Source: an uncultured Candidatus Saccharibacteria bacterium (lineage in GTDB: Bacteria; Patescibacteriota; Saccharimonadia; Saccharimonadales; Saccharimonadaceae). From it: a DNA stretch of 34,749 nucleotides. Within the stretch, counting starts at the first letter, position 1. Each line of letters begins with the position of its first letter. Positions 1-8,706 of this stretch are shown here, piece after piece. Where the stretch lies: positions 1 through 34,749 of the forward strand of contig CANBEI010000007.1 in the NCBI GenBank assembly GCA_947367565.1, in the 5' to 3' direction. The position numbers were made by a program, and so were the translations under genes. Under the pieces are notes generated by a model. That model was not told the origin of the DNA. It did not search any database and worked only from the letters and a program-made list of their open reading frames with translations.

Positions 1-440
1 TGGCCCTATAAACCTTAGAAGATCGGCACCGCACCGCGGCCACCCCCCAGCGGAGGGAGAAACCGTTCCAACGATTGTTGCTGTTTGAAGGATTGACATC
101 CGTAGGATTGAACCATAAGTTGCGGCCAGCGGTAGACGAACTAGCCGTACGCGACCAGTAGTTCCCGTTCTGACCCAAGTTCCACATCTTACCATCGTTA
201 ACATTTACCGCATTGCTACGGACAAAAGCCAGAAAAGCGCAGACAATGTTGGTACAGAAATTCCTCAAAGTAGAGTTGGCCATAACCAAAAATACTTCCT
301 CTAACCTCCCGGTTTCACCTTTTTGAATCATAGAGAGGGGAATTTCACGATCTTCAAAAGAGAGCATTTGATAGCTGGAGCCTGACCTCAATCGCCATCA
401 TCCGGTCCCATGGAACTAAATATCCACTCTCTCATTTTAA
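1..440 (-). other. Hypervariable C-terminal (Fib_succ_major / C-lectin-like) cassette c1 with upstream promoter-like block; not an intact gene
   Basis: Reverse complement reads ...LAFVRSNAVNVNDGKMWNLGQNGNYWSRTASSSTAGRNLWFNPTDVNPSNSNNRWNGFSLRW...; shares GGCTTTTGTCCGTAGC and CCCATGGA/TATCCAC/TAACATAG blocks with the copy at 22.9-23.35 kb; no intact long ORF. Confidence 0.65.
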
Positions 441-479
441 CATAGGCAAGTATTGCGAAAATATGCTATAATCAAATCA

Positions 480-591
480 GCTAAACTCTACAGAATATAA
501 CTTTCTATATAGGAAGGAATGCGGCTATTTACGCAATTTCCTGTATAGAGAATTGTAGAGTTTAGCGACTTAGTAAATAGTCGCATTTTTT
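480..591 (+). ncRNA. Structured leader/attenuator RNA copy A ending in an intrinsic terminator
   Basis: TATAAT at 467-472; 13-bp closing stem 480-492/554-566; terminator GCGACT-N8-AGTCGC-ATTTTTT (565-591); loop 519-532 complementary to 573-586; same architecture as 11685-11830. Confidence 0.7.
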
Positions 592-632
592 ATGCCGCCA
601 TACGAAATGCGCATAACACCCAAGGAGGTAAT

Positions 633-923
633 ATGAAAAAAGTTTTAATGATTATCGGCGCCGTCGTGCTTGGCATTTTTGCTCTCGCTGCCATAATTAT
701 CGGGATAGTTTCACTCACATCCAAAAAGATGAAATGCGAATCGTCTCGCGGTGATATCACGATTATGTATAATGATGACGAAATCACCGGTTACGCCGCA
801 AGTGGGCTAAGTTATGATCTCGATAGCCAAAAATCTTATGCTAAGAGCATCGGCGTCGACGCTTACCTTGACGAATTTGAAGAATGGTTTGAAGATAATG
901 CGGGCGGTTTCTGCGCACGCTAA
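633..923 (+). CDS. Small single-TM membrane protein, paralogue of 2603-2950
   Basis: RBS AAGGAGG; N-terminal TM; CES.RGDI.I...ITGY.AS...YL.EF.EWF...C.R shared with ORF 2603-2950. Confidence 0.8.
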   Translation: MKKVLMIIGAVVLGIFALAAIIIGIVSLTSKKMKCESSRGDITIMYNDDEITGYAASGLSYDLDSQKSYAKSIGVDAYLDEFEEWFEDNAGGFCAR

Positions 924-936
924 AAGCAAGACGCGA

Positions 937-966
937 ATTCTCCCCACAAAGGTGGGGAGAATTTTT
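937..966 (+). terminator. Intrinsic terminator
   Basis: ATTCTCCCCAC-AAAG-GTGGGGAGAATTTTT. Confidence 0.85.
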
Positions 967-1124
967 GCGTTAATATAGCAACTTTTCCCTAAATTTGTCA
1001 AAAAATCGCCCATTTTTTGCCAAAAATCAAAAAGTTATCCACAAAGTCACCCGAAAACGCTTGACATTTTTTTAATGGTCTAAAATGAGGCTAGTTATTA
1101 CTAATAATTGTAAGGAGAATAACA

Positions 1125-2546
1125 ATGAAGAAAAGTCAAGTTGTCGCCACGCTCGCAGCTGCGTCTGTGATGGGTGTTGTTGCGCCACTTGCAACTACTG
1201 CAAATGCGTTGACGGTCAATTATGATCAGAATGGTGCTGCCAGCGGTGAAGCCGAGTGCTGGGAGCTTAACAAAGTTAAAGAAAACATCGCGAAAGATTC
1301 ACAATATCAATGGTTCGTTAGCCGCGATGCCATCGTTGCGAAGTACGGTAACATTGCGAACCCAGGAAAAGAATATACTGATATTACTAGCGGTGCTCAG
1401 TATTTGAACGCGTTCAACACTTTACCAGCTACCGCTCTGACCGGCCAAGAAGCAGTTAATTTTAACGCTACAATCAACGGTCTAAAAGATAGCGTCTATG
1501 CCGTCCATACAAATGGTACGCCAGCCACTACTGACGATATTAATGTTAACAGCATTAAATTCGTGAAAGATGCCGGCGCTCTTATTGAAAACAACAGCTA
1601 TCGCGTAGCTTTTGGTAATTTGATTAAAGCTTTGGATTCTGGCGACGGCGTTATTGCTGCGATTAACAGCTTCCGCGCTAGCGGTATTCCTCAAGCTATG
1701 GCCATGACTGGTGCGCTTAAAGCTGACGGTTCTGCGTTTAGTGCTACCGACTTGAACAACCCGAACGAGTTTGCCAATATCTATACCGCAGCAAACTTAG
1801 ATCTTGTCTATGGCACGAACACTGTCTCTTTCTTTCGTGGCTTGAATAATGCACTAGATACTTTGAAGCCAGAACTCGCTGCTGCTGAAGCCGGCAAAGC
1901 TGCTTTTGAATCTTTACTTAATGTCTCCGGCGTCTTGAGCGCTACACCTGCTGGCACTTCTGCCTATGACACCTATGTTGCGCAGGATAAGGATACGAAT
2001 CCGACGGTCGTTTACAATCTTAAAACTCTTGCTATTACTCCAGCCAACTTTACGACCGAAATGCAAGCTTGGGATGGTCTTTATACGGATTTGACCACCA
2101 ATGCTGCCAATTTTACCTGTACTGACAATAGTGTTAAGACTGATATCTTTGACGACATTTGGGATCTTGCTGGCCAGTACAAGGCTGGCGAAGGCCGCAC
2201 TAGTGAAAACACCGAGGTTGTCGCTCGTGGTCTAATCGGCGGCACGATTGTTACCCCGCTTGACCCAGTCGAAGACGACAAGAAACCAGGTTCTGACGAC
2301 AAAAAGCCAGGCACAGACGACAAGAAACCGTCGACCGAACAGCCAGGCAATAGTGCTGCTGGCGTCGCCATCAATCAAAACGGCGGTAAGGGCGGTAGCA
2401 ACAAAAACGGCGCCCCGAACACTGGTGTCATGATTAGCGAAGGTACGAACGCCGCTTCGACGAGCACGCTCTCTGCGCTCATCGCAACCATCGCTCTTGC
2501 TGGTGCCGGTTTGACTATCTTCCGCCGTAGCAAGAAGAATGCTTAA
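1125..2546 (+). CDS. Secreted surface protein with LPXTG-like (APNTG) sorting signal
   Basis: Signal peptide, DDKKPGSDDKKPGTDDKKP repeat region, then APNTG + hydrophobic helix + RRSKK tail; RBS AAGGAG. Confidence 0.85.
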   Translation: MKKSQVVATLAAASVMGVVAPLATTANALTVNYDQNGAASGEAECWELNKVKENIAKDSQYQWFVSRDAIVAKYGNIANPGKEYTDITSGAQYLNAFNTLPATALTGQEAVNFNATINGLKDSVYAVHTNGTPATTDDINVNSIKFVKDAGALIENNSYRVAFGNLIKALDSGDGVIAAINSFRASGIPQAMAMTGALKADGSAFSATDLNNPNEFANIYTAANLDLVYGTNTVSFFRGLNNALDTLKPELAAAEAGKAAFESLLNVSGVLSATPAGTSAYDTYVAQDKDTNPTVVYNLKTLAITPANFTTEMQAWDGLYTDLTTNAANFTCTDNSVKTDIFDDIWDLAGQYKAGEGRTSENTEVVARGLIGGTIVTPLDPVEDDKKPGSDDKKPGTDDKKPSTEQPGNSAAGVAINQNGGKGGSNKNGAPNTGVMISEGTNAASTSTLSALIATIALAGAGLTIFRRSKKNA

Positions 2547-2567
2547 TAAAACAACTATTAAGTAATA

Positions 2568-2604
2568 CGAATATCCTAGGAGCTAACTCCTCCTAGGATA
2601 TTTT
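2568..2604 (+). terminator. Intrinsic terminator
   Basis: AATATCCTAGGAG-CTAA-CTCCTCCTAGGATATTTT. Confidence 0.75.
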
Positions 2605-2950
2605 GCGAAAGGAATCTATGAATCAAGAAGAACATTCAACTATGTCTACTCATGGCAGAAGGCAACTTATTACTGCCATTATTAGCCTTATTTTTACCGC
2701 CGCTTTCATTGGCCTACTTGTCATTCTTACGCGAGGTTTTCAAGCGCAAAAGCTGAGTTGTCAATCTTCGTCTGGTGATATTATCATCGAGTTTAATGGC
2801 CAAACTATCACCGGCTACACTGCTAGCGAGACGCTCGAATTCGATTTTCAAGGGCAGAAGGAATATGCTGAACGCGTCGGTCTTGAACCGTACCTCGCCG
2901 AGTTTCAAGAATGGTTTACTGAGCATACTGATGGAGCTTGTCATCGTTGA
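2603..2950 (+). CDS. Small single-TM membrane protein, paralogue of 633-923 (start may be internal)
   Basis: SCQSSSGDIIIEFNGQTITGYTASE...YLAEFQEWF...C.R aligns with ORF 633-923. Confidence 0.75.
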   Translation: MRKESMNQEEHSTMSTHGRRQLITAIISLIFTAAFIGLLVILTRGFQAQKLSCQSSSGDIIIEFNGQTITGYTASETLEFDFQGQKEYAERVGLEPYLAEFQEWFTEHTDGACHR

Positions 2951-2981
2951 TCGGCAGTTTTTCGCCATTCATAACTCTAAT

Positions 2982-5093
2982 TTACCGAAACCTATACATA
3001 ATTCTCAGTGTATTCAAAATCGCAAGTAGAGTTACTCCCGTATCCGCGAACACCGCCCACCACATATTCGCCAGCCCAAACACACTTAACGCAAGTATTA
3101 TGATTTTTACGCCAATTGCGAAGATTAAATTCTGATAAATTATCCGTTTCGTGTAATGCGAAACCTCCATCACTTGTGGAATTTTCAATAAATCGTCATT
3201 CATAATAACGATGTCCGCTGCTTCAATCGCCGATTCCGAACCCACACCGCCCATTGCAATCCCGATATCTGCTCGTTTCAAAACCGGCGCATCGTTAATC
3301 CCGTCCCCTACGAAGATCGTCATCCCGTTTTTTGCCACAACTTTTTCGTATACCTGAAACTTATCTGTCGGCAACATCTCCGCTTGTACGTGATCAATTC
3401 CAAGCTTCTTCGCTACGACTCGCGCTACTGAATTCTTATCCCCCGTGAACATATAACTTGTCAGCCCAAGCTTCGTGAGCTTCGCCACTGCTTCTTCAGC
3501 GTTCGTCTTCACTCCGTCATTAATCGTAATTGACGCGACATGTTTACCGTTAATGTTTAGATGTAATACCGCATCTTCTTGACACGGGCATAGTAGTTTA
3601 TTTCCGACGCTAATTTTGTCTTTCCCAAGCGTATAGGAAATTCCTTCACCCGCGATTTCCTTAAAATCTCGCACCTTGCTCGTATTGACCTTATCGTCAT
3701 ATAACTTCAAAATCGACTGCGCAATCGGATGATTCGATAACGCTTCGCCTTGTGCTAAAATCTCAATAACTTCTGCTTTAGAATACTTTGGATCAGAAAT
3801 TTTAATTTCCGACACTGCGAAGCTACCATCGGTCAATGTCCCAGTTTTATCAAAGATAATGTTTTTCGCATCGCTCAAGGCATCTAAGTAGTTGCTACCC
3901 TTTATTAAAATCCCATGCTTACTTCCTGTACCAATTCCTGTGAAGTATGACAACGGCACGGAAATCGCGATTGCGCACGGGCAAGAAATTACTAGAAAAG
4001 TTAGCCCCCGATAAATACTCTCCACGACCGGCACTTGGAATATTACCGGTAAGACTATACTTACCAAAATCGCTAATCCCAAAATCACTGGCGTATAAAC
4101 TTTGCTAATTTTCGCCACTACGGTTTCGGTTTTTGCCTTGCGGTCCGTCGCGTCTTCTAGTAACTCTAGAATTTTCGCTACCGTCGAATCCGCATAATCC
4201 GTCGTCGCTCGCATTTCGATCGCATTCCCTAAGTTGATTGCTCCCGACAATATTCGCTCGCCTACGCCGACTTTAACTTTTTCACTCTCGCCGGTTAATG
4301 CCGATAAATCTAGTTCAGTCTCACCTTTTAATATCTCTCCGTCTACTGGTGATCGCTCGCCTTTCTTCACGACCAGAATATCTCCTGGCTCAATTTCCTC
4401 CACGTTAATTCGCATCAGTCTCCGTCCTTCTTTTCGCTCCGCAAATGGCTGCCTGATATCGAGCAGACTTTCAATGGAGCGCCGCGAATTATTTAGTGCC
4501 TTTGCTTCCAATATCTTGCCAATCGTATATAGCGCAATTACCATCATCCCCTCTAGCACTTCGCCAATCACCAGTGCGCCGATACACGAAATTGTAATTA
4601 AGGTGTTTTCATTTAACGCATGACTTTTAATCAAGGTTTTCGCGGCAGTTAGCGCTGTATGCCACAATAGAAAACCATAACCTATCACGTAAAAAATAAC
4701 TTTTACTAGCCCTGGCAACGGCGCAAAATATGCCGAAACTCCAACTACTAACCCAATAATCAAAAACCAAACCCGCTCGCGTAAACCACCTTTAACTTCT
4801 GTCTTATTATTCTTGGCGCCGTTGCAAGTTTCGCACGATTGAGCATTTTTTGCAGTATTCGATCGTATTGCTTCAATCTCGCTAATAGTTGCTTCCGGCT
4901 CGACACTCTGCACTAGTCTATTCAGTTCGTTGATCGGTATTTCTGCTTTCGCTTCAAAAGATAACTTCGCCGTGTTAAAATTTACCACGACGTTTTTAAA
5001 ACGTTTATCTTTCACTAAAAATTCTTCGACTTCACGCGCGCAATTCGCACAATCTAAGCCATTTATTTTATACTTATATTTCATTTTACGCAA
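2982..5093 (-). CDS. Heavy-metal translocating P-type ATPase (HMA domain, ZntA/CadA-like)
   Basis: GLDCANCA HMA motif, CPC (SCPCAIAIS), DKTGTLT, GDGINDAP. Confidence 0.95.
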   Translation of the reverse strand: MRKMKYKYKINGLDCANCAREVEEFLVKDKRFKNVVVNFNTAKLSFEAKAEIPINELNRLVQSVEPEATISEIEAIRSNTAKNAQSCETCNGAKNNKTEVKGGLRERVWFLIIGLVVGVSAYFAPLPGLVKVIFYVIGYGFLLWHTALTAAKTLIKSHALNENTLITISCIGALVIGEVLEGMMVIALYTIGKILEAKALNNSRRSIESLLDIRQPFAERKEGRRLMRINVEEIEPGDILVVKKGERSPVDGEILKGETELDLSALTGESEKVKVGVGERILSGAINLGNAIEMRATTDYADSTVAKILELLEDATDRKAKTETVVAKISKVYTPVILGLAILVSIVLPVIFQVPVVESIYRGLTFLVISCPCAIAISVPLSYFTGIGTGSKHGILIKGSNYLDALSDAKNIIFDKTGTLTDGSFAVSEIKISDPKYSKAEVIEILAQGEALSNHPIAQSILKLYDDKVNTSKVRDFKEIAGEGISYTLGKDKISVGNKLLCPCQEDAVLHLNINGKHVASITINDGVKTNAEEAVAKLTKLGLTSYMFTGDKNSVARVVAKKLGIDHVQAEMLPTDKFQVYEKVVAKNGMTIFVGDGINDAPVLKRADIGIAMGGVGSESAIEAADIVIMNDDLLKIPQVMEVSHYTKRIIYQNLIFAIGVKIIILALSVFGLANMWWAVFADTGVTLLAILNTLRIMYRFR

Positions 5094-5478
5094 TTATCTC
5101 ACTTTTACCGTTTTGTATTTGATGAATAATATGTCTCAACCCCATCTCATAAAGCTGAGTTACATGGTCATCATCCAACATATAATATACTTCTTTCCCC
5201 TCGCGTCGATATTTCACGATCCTCGCCGCTCGTAGCACTGCTAATTGATGGGAGATCGATGATTTTGTCATATCTAGCACATTCGCGATATCGCAAACGC
5301 ACATCTCATTTTGGTCCAGCGCCCAGAGAATCTTTATTCGTGTCGGATCGCCCAATACCTTAAACAATTCCGATAATTTTTCCAGTTGTACATCGTGTGG
5401 TTTACGTTTCAAGGCTCTTTGCACAGCATCGCGATGAATCGCATTGCAATCGCAAACGGGCTCCTTTTTCTTAAACAT
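5086..5478 (-). CDS. ArsR/SmtB-family metal-responsive repressor
   Basis: LGDPTRIKILWAL...ELCVCDIA-like (EMCVCDIANVLDMTKSSISHQLAVLRAARIV); overlaps ATPase start. Confidence 0.9.
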   Translation of the reverse strand: MFKKKEPVCDCNAIHRDAVQRALKRKPHDVQLEKLSELFKVLGDPTRIKILWALDQNEMCVCDIANVLDMTKSSISHQLAVLRAARIVKYRREGKEVYYMLDDDHVTQLYEMGLRHIIHQIQNGKSEIIA

Positions 5479-5512
5479 ATGAATATCCCTTCAACTATTA
5501 CAATTCCAGTAT

Positions 5513-5530
5513 AATTGAACAAGTATTCAA
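5513..5530. promoter_or_regulatory. Candidate ArsR-family operator upstream of the metal operon
   Basis: ATTGAACAAGTATTCAACT imperfect inverted repeat (TTGAA...TTCAA). Confidence 0.35.
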
Positions 5531-5646
5531 CTGTCAAGCAGAATTTTGTCATTCAAACGCCTACTCTCGATTTGTCATTTAGCTTGAGATATGATAATAT
5601 ATATGTAGAGATTATTTTACTAAATTGTAAACAGGGAAGATGAACT

Positions 5647-6348
5647 ATGTCAGGACACAGTAAGTGGGCCACCACAAAACGCCAAAAAGCCGTCGTCGAC
5701 GCAAAGCGCGGCGCGTTATTCACCAAAATCGCTAATCAGATTGCTATCGCTGCTCGTGCTGGTACTGATCCAAATATGAACCCGTCGCTTGCAATGATGC
5801 TCGAAAAAGCCCGCCAAGCGAATATGCCGAAAGTTAATATTGAGCGCGCTATTGCTCGCGTTTCGGATAAAAATGCTGCCGCCTTAAACGAAGAAACTTA
5901 CGAAGGCTACGGTCCCGGTGGCGTCGGTATTATCATTGAAGTTGCAACTGATAACAAAAACCGCACCATGCCTGAGGTTCGCAACACTTTGTCGAAAAAT
6001 GGTGGGCGAATGGCCGACCCGGGTTCAGTCATGTTTCAATTTGCGCGCAAGGGTTGTATTGAGCTGAGCGACAAGGGCGAGGAAGCCATGATGACGGTAC
6101 TCGATGCTGGCGCTGAGGATGTCGAAGAAGGCGACGAAGGCCTCGAAATTATCACCGCTGCGAGCGACCTCATGAAAGTCCGCCAGGCTTTGATTGATGC
6201 CGGTCTGACCGTCACGAACGCCGAGCTCCGTTATGTACCGACTAGTACGATTGCTGTTGCCGGTGATGACGAAGCGAAGCTCGAGAAACTTCTTGATGCG
6301 CTTGATGACCTTGATGACGTTACGGCTGTGCATACAAACGCCGAATAG
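5647..6348 (+). CDS. yebC: YebC/PmpR family transcriptional regulator
   Basis: MSGHSKWATTKRQKAVVDAKRGALFTK signature and full-length match by eye. Confidence 0.95.
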   Translation: MSGHSKWATTKRQKAVVDAKRGALFTKIANQIAIAARAGTDPNMNPSLAMMLEKARQANMPKVNIERAIARVSDKNAAALNEETYEGYGPGGVGIIIEVATDNKNRTMPEVRNTLSKNGGRMADPGSVMFQFARKGCIELSDKGEEAMMTVLDAGAEDVEEGDEGLEIITAASDLMKVRQALIDAGLTVTNAELRYVPTSTIAVAGDDEAKLEKLLDALDDLDDVTAVHTNAE

Positions 6349-6412
6349 AGTAATCAGCTAGTTGTATGGCGCAAGATTGCCTAATATCCTAACTCGTGCT
6401 ATAATTATACTT

Positions 6413-6499
6413 GGAAGGGTGGCCGAGTGGTTGATGGCACTGGTCTTGAAAACCAGCAGGTTAATAGCCTCGCAGGTTCGAATCCTGTCCCTTCCGCCA
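6413..6499 (+). tRNA. tRNA-Ser(TGA), CCA encoded
   Basis: GGAAGGG...CTTGAAA anticodon loop, long variable arm, GGTTCGAATCC T-arm, CCCTTCCGCCA. Confidence 0.95.
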
Positions 6500-8086
6500 G
6501 ATTGGACTCAAGTCATTTTTTAAGCATTTTCTCCCCCGTTCAGAGTTAGTTATAACCTGACTTTGGGGAGATTTTGCTTTTTTAAGAAATTTCTTGATAG
6601 GTTCAAGCCATGTATAAGGGGTAATATCTATATTTTTATCAATAATTGTTGGGTTATAACCTATGGCGTGAACCATACTACGTTTAGTTCCTTGAGATTT
6701 GAATATAAACTCATCTTGTTGTTTTAACTTATTTAATGTTGAACCGATGATTTCATAGCGGTTCTTCAATCTATGTTGTAATTCTGCATTTAGCGTTTTC
6801 ATTCTTTCAATATCGGTTTTAATTTGTTTTGATTTTCTCTCAAAATCTTCATCGCTGATGAGACCACGAGTCGCCATATCGATTAAACGGTCATGTTCAG
6901 CCTGCATTGTTTCGATTTTTACATTTTGCGAATCATCGATATCTAGTCTTTCAGCAATTTCTTTAGCACTAATGTCTTTCATTGCTTCTAGTGCTAAATC
7001 ATATAAAGTTTGGTCAATCCTATATTGCCCGAATAAGGACTGAATTTGATCATATAGTCTTTCTTCACGAATGCAACCTTTTTGGCTGCATTTACGTTTG
7101 TGTGTGCAATGGTAATAAGTATAGTAGTTCACGCTACCATCTTTAAGTTTTTTCGACTTAATTTCGGCAGTAATAGAACAACCACACTCCCCGCAAGTAA
7201 AGATGCCCTTAAGTTCAAAGTGATTTAAGGAATAATTTGATTGTGGGCCGAAACCAGATTTCTTTAAAAGCATTTGAATTCGGTAAAACTCATCTTCTGA
7301 AAGTAATGCTGGCCAATCACCTTTATGTAATTGTGTTTTGTCTTCTAAATCTCGAACATACCCCATATAAACTGGATTTTCTAGAATAGCATAAAGTGAA
7401 GAACGATTAAGTGGTTTTCCACCAGTTTTATAATGCTTTCGAGTTAAAAATCCCCAGTCATTGTTTAAGGTAGATAGAACCTCTGGTACTGTGTAATTTC
7501 CAGTCAGATACATATCAAATGCTTTACGCATAAGTGGAGCACGTTCTTGGTCTAAATCCAAAGTACCGTGATTATTTCGTCTAACGTTAATGTATCCTTG
7601 CGGTGCTGGAAAATGTACCCCACCCAGCTTGTTATTTGCTCGTTGTCCTCGTTTAACGTTTCGGCTTAAATCTCTAGTATATTGAGCACTCATACCAGCT
7701 TCAACTGCCAAGCCAATAGTATTATCGTCTGGAGTATGGCTTCTGCATGGTGTCATAATGCGTTGGATTTTTCCGTCAACCAGTAGTTGCTGAATTAGGC
7801 CACTTTCAGCTGGATTACGAAACAAGCGGTCTTCTTTCCAGCATAAAATAGCATTAACCTTTCCAGCAGAAATTAGCTTGACCATTTTGTCAAATTCTGG
7901 CCGGTTATTTGGTTTTGAAGCAGATTTAGCTTCCCGAAATTCTGCGATAACTTTTAATTTATTGCGTTTTACGACATCCATAAGAGTATCGTGTTGAGCA
8001 TCTAGCGAAAGAGCTTGTCGGTCATCAGATTCGCTAGACTTACGCATATACATAACAAATTTTAAATTCTTGAGTTCATTATCCAT
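6461..8086 (-). CDS. Large serine recombinase/integrase
   Basis: YMRKSSESDDRQALSLDAQ (catalytic Ser), resolvase domain, recombinase domain, zinc-ribbon CGECGCSITAE; C-terminus is encoded antisense to tRNA-Ser. Confidence 0.92.
   Translation of the reverse strand: MDNELKNLKFVMYMRKSSESDDRQALSLDAQHDTLMDVVKRNKLKVIAEFREAKSASKPNNRPEFDKMVKLISAGKVNAILCWKEDRLFRNPAESGLIQQLLVDGKIQRIMTPCRSHTPDDNTIGLAVEAGMSAQYTRDLSRNVKRGQRANNKLGGVHFPAPQGYINVRRNNHGTLDLDQERAPLMRKAFDMYLTGNYTVPEVLSTLNNDWGFLTRKHYKTGGKPLNRSSLYAILENPVYMGYVRDLEDKTQLHKGDWPALLSEDEFYRIQMLLKKSGFGPQSNYSLNHFELKGIFTCGECGCSITAEIKSKKLKDGSVNYYTYYHCTHKRKCSQKGCIREERLYDQIQSLFGQYRIDQTLYDLALEAMKDISAKEIAERLDIDDSQNVKIETMQAEHDRLIDMATRGLISDEDFERKSKQIKTDIERMKTLNAELQHRLKNRYEIIGSTLNKLKQQDEFIFKSQGTKRSMVHAIGYNPTIIDKNIDITPYTWLEPIKKFLKKAKSPQSQVITNSERGRKCLKNDLSPIWRKGQDSNLRGY
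6483..6502 (+). repeat. Left att direct repeat (in tRNA-Ser 3' end)
   Basis: TCCTGTCCCTTCCGCCAGAT, identical to 14308-14327. Confidence 0.9.
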
Positions 8087-8214
8087 TATCCACTCCTTAA
8101 GTTATAACTTTTCCATTTCCTTATAGATTTTATCTGGCAAGTTGGCAAAAATACATACTGATTTTAGAATATCAAGTTTGTACTTTTGCCGTTATGTTGT
8201 ATTGCCGTATAGTG

Positions 8215-8706
8215 CTAGAGTTTTAGTCGACCATTATACAGACCATATCTATTGATTGGCGAATGAGGCACAATTGAGACATTTCCGCCCATGCATTTCT
8301 GTTTTTCGCTACGACTGATTGGCCTTTTCTTTACACGGCCATTACGTTTGCCGTAGCGATTATTTGGTGGGCTTAATGTGATTTTGGTCAGATTATTGCT
8401 GAAATTGTGTTCAACTATATAATGAGCATGGTTCTTGTTGCGGTCAAAAGGATTTTTAACGCGTGTTTTCTGATTGTATGGATATGATTTTTCCAAGAAT
8501 TTTGAGCCATGTCTTTCCTTAAGTCGATTCATTATCGCACTTTCTGCAGCAGAGATTGGAACAGTACATAAAAAATCCATTCTGGAATTTGACTCCTGTT
8601 CCTTTCTAAGACGATTCTGTTCGCCAAGCGTTTTTTGGTTAAAATCATCTGGTAAGTCAGAAACCGAGCAGTAAAGCGGAAAATTATAGTCATTATTTGT
8701 TGTCAT
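8215..8706 (-). CDS. Hypothetical protein of the integrative element
   Basis: ORF abutting the ATPase gene, same strand. Confidence 0.6.
   Translation of the reverse strand: MTTNNDYNFPLYCSVSDLPDDFNQKTLGEQNRLRKEQESNSRMDFLCTVPISAAESAIMNRLKERHGSKFLEKSYPYNQKTRVKNPFDRNKNHAHYIVEHNFSNNLTKITLSPPNNRYGKRNGRVKKRPISRSEKQKCMGGNVSIVPHSPINRYGLYNGRLKL

Noticed and set aside
1034-1042. TTATCCACA DnaA box as evidence of oriC
   Set aside because: Single perfect box in a short intergenic gap, no cluster, no dnaA/dnaN in the window.
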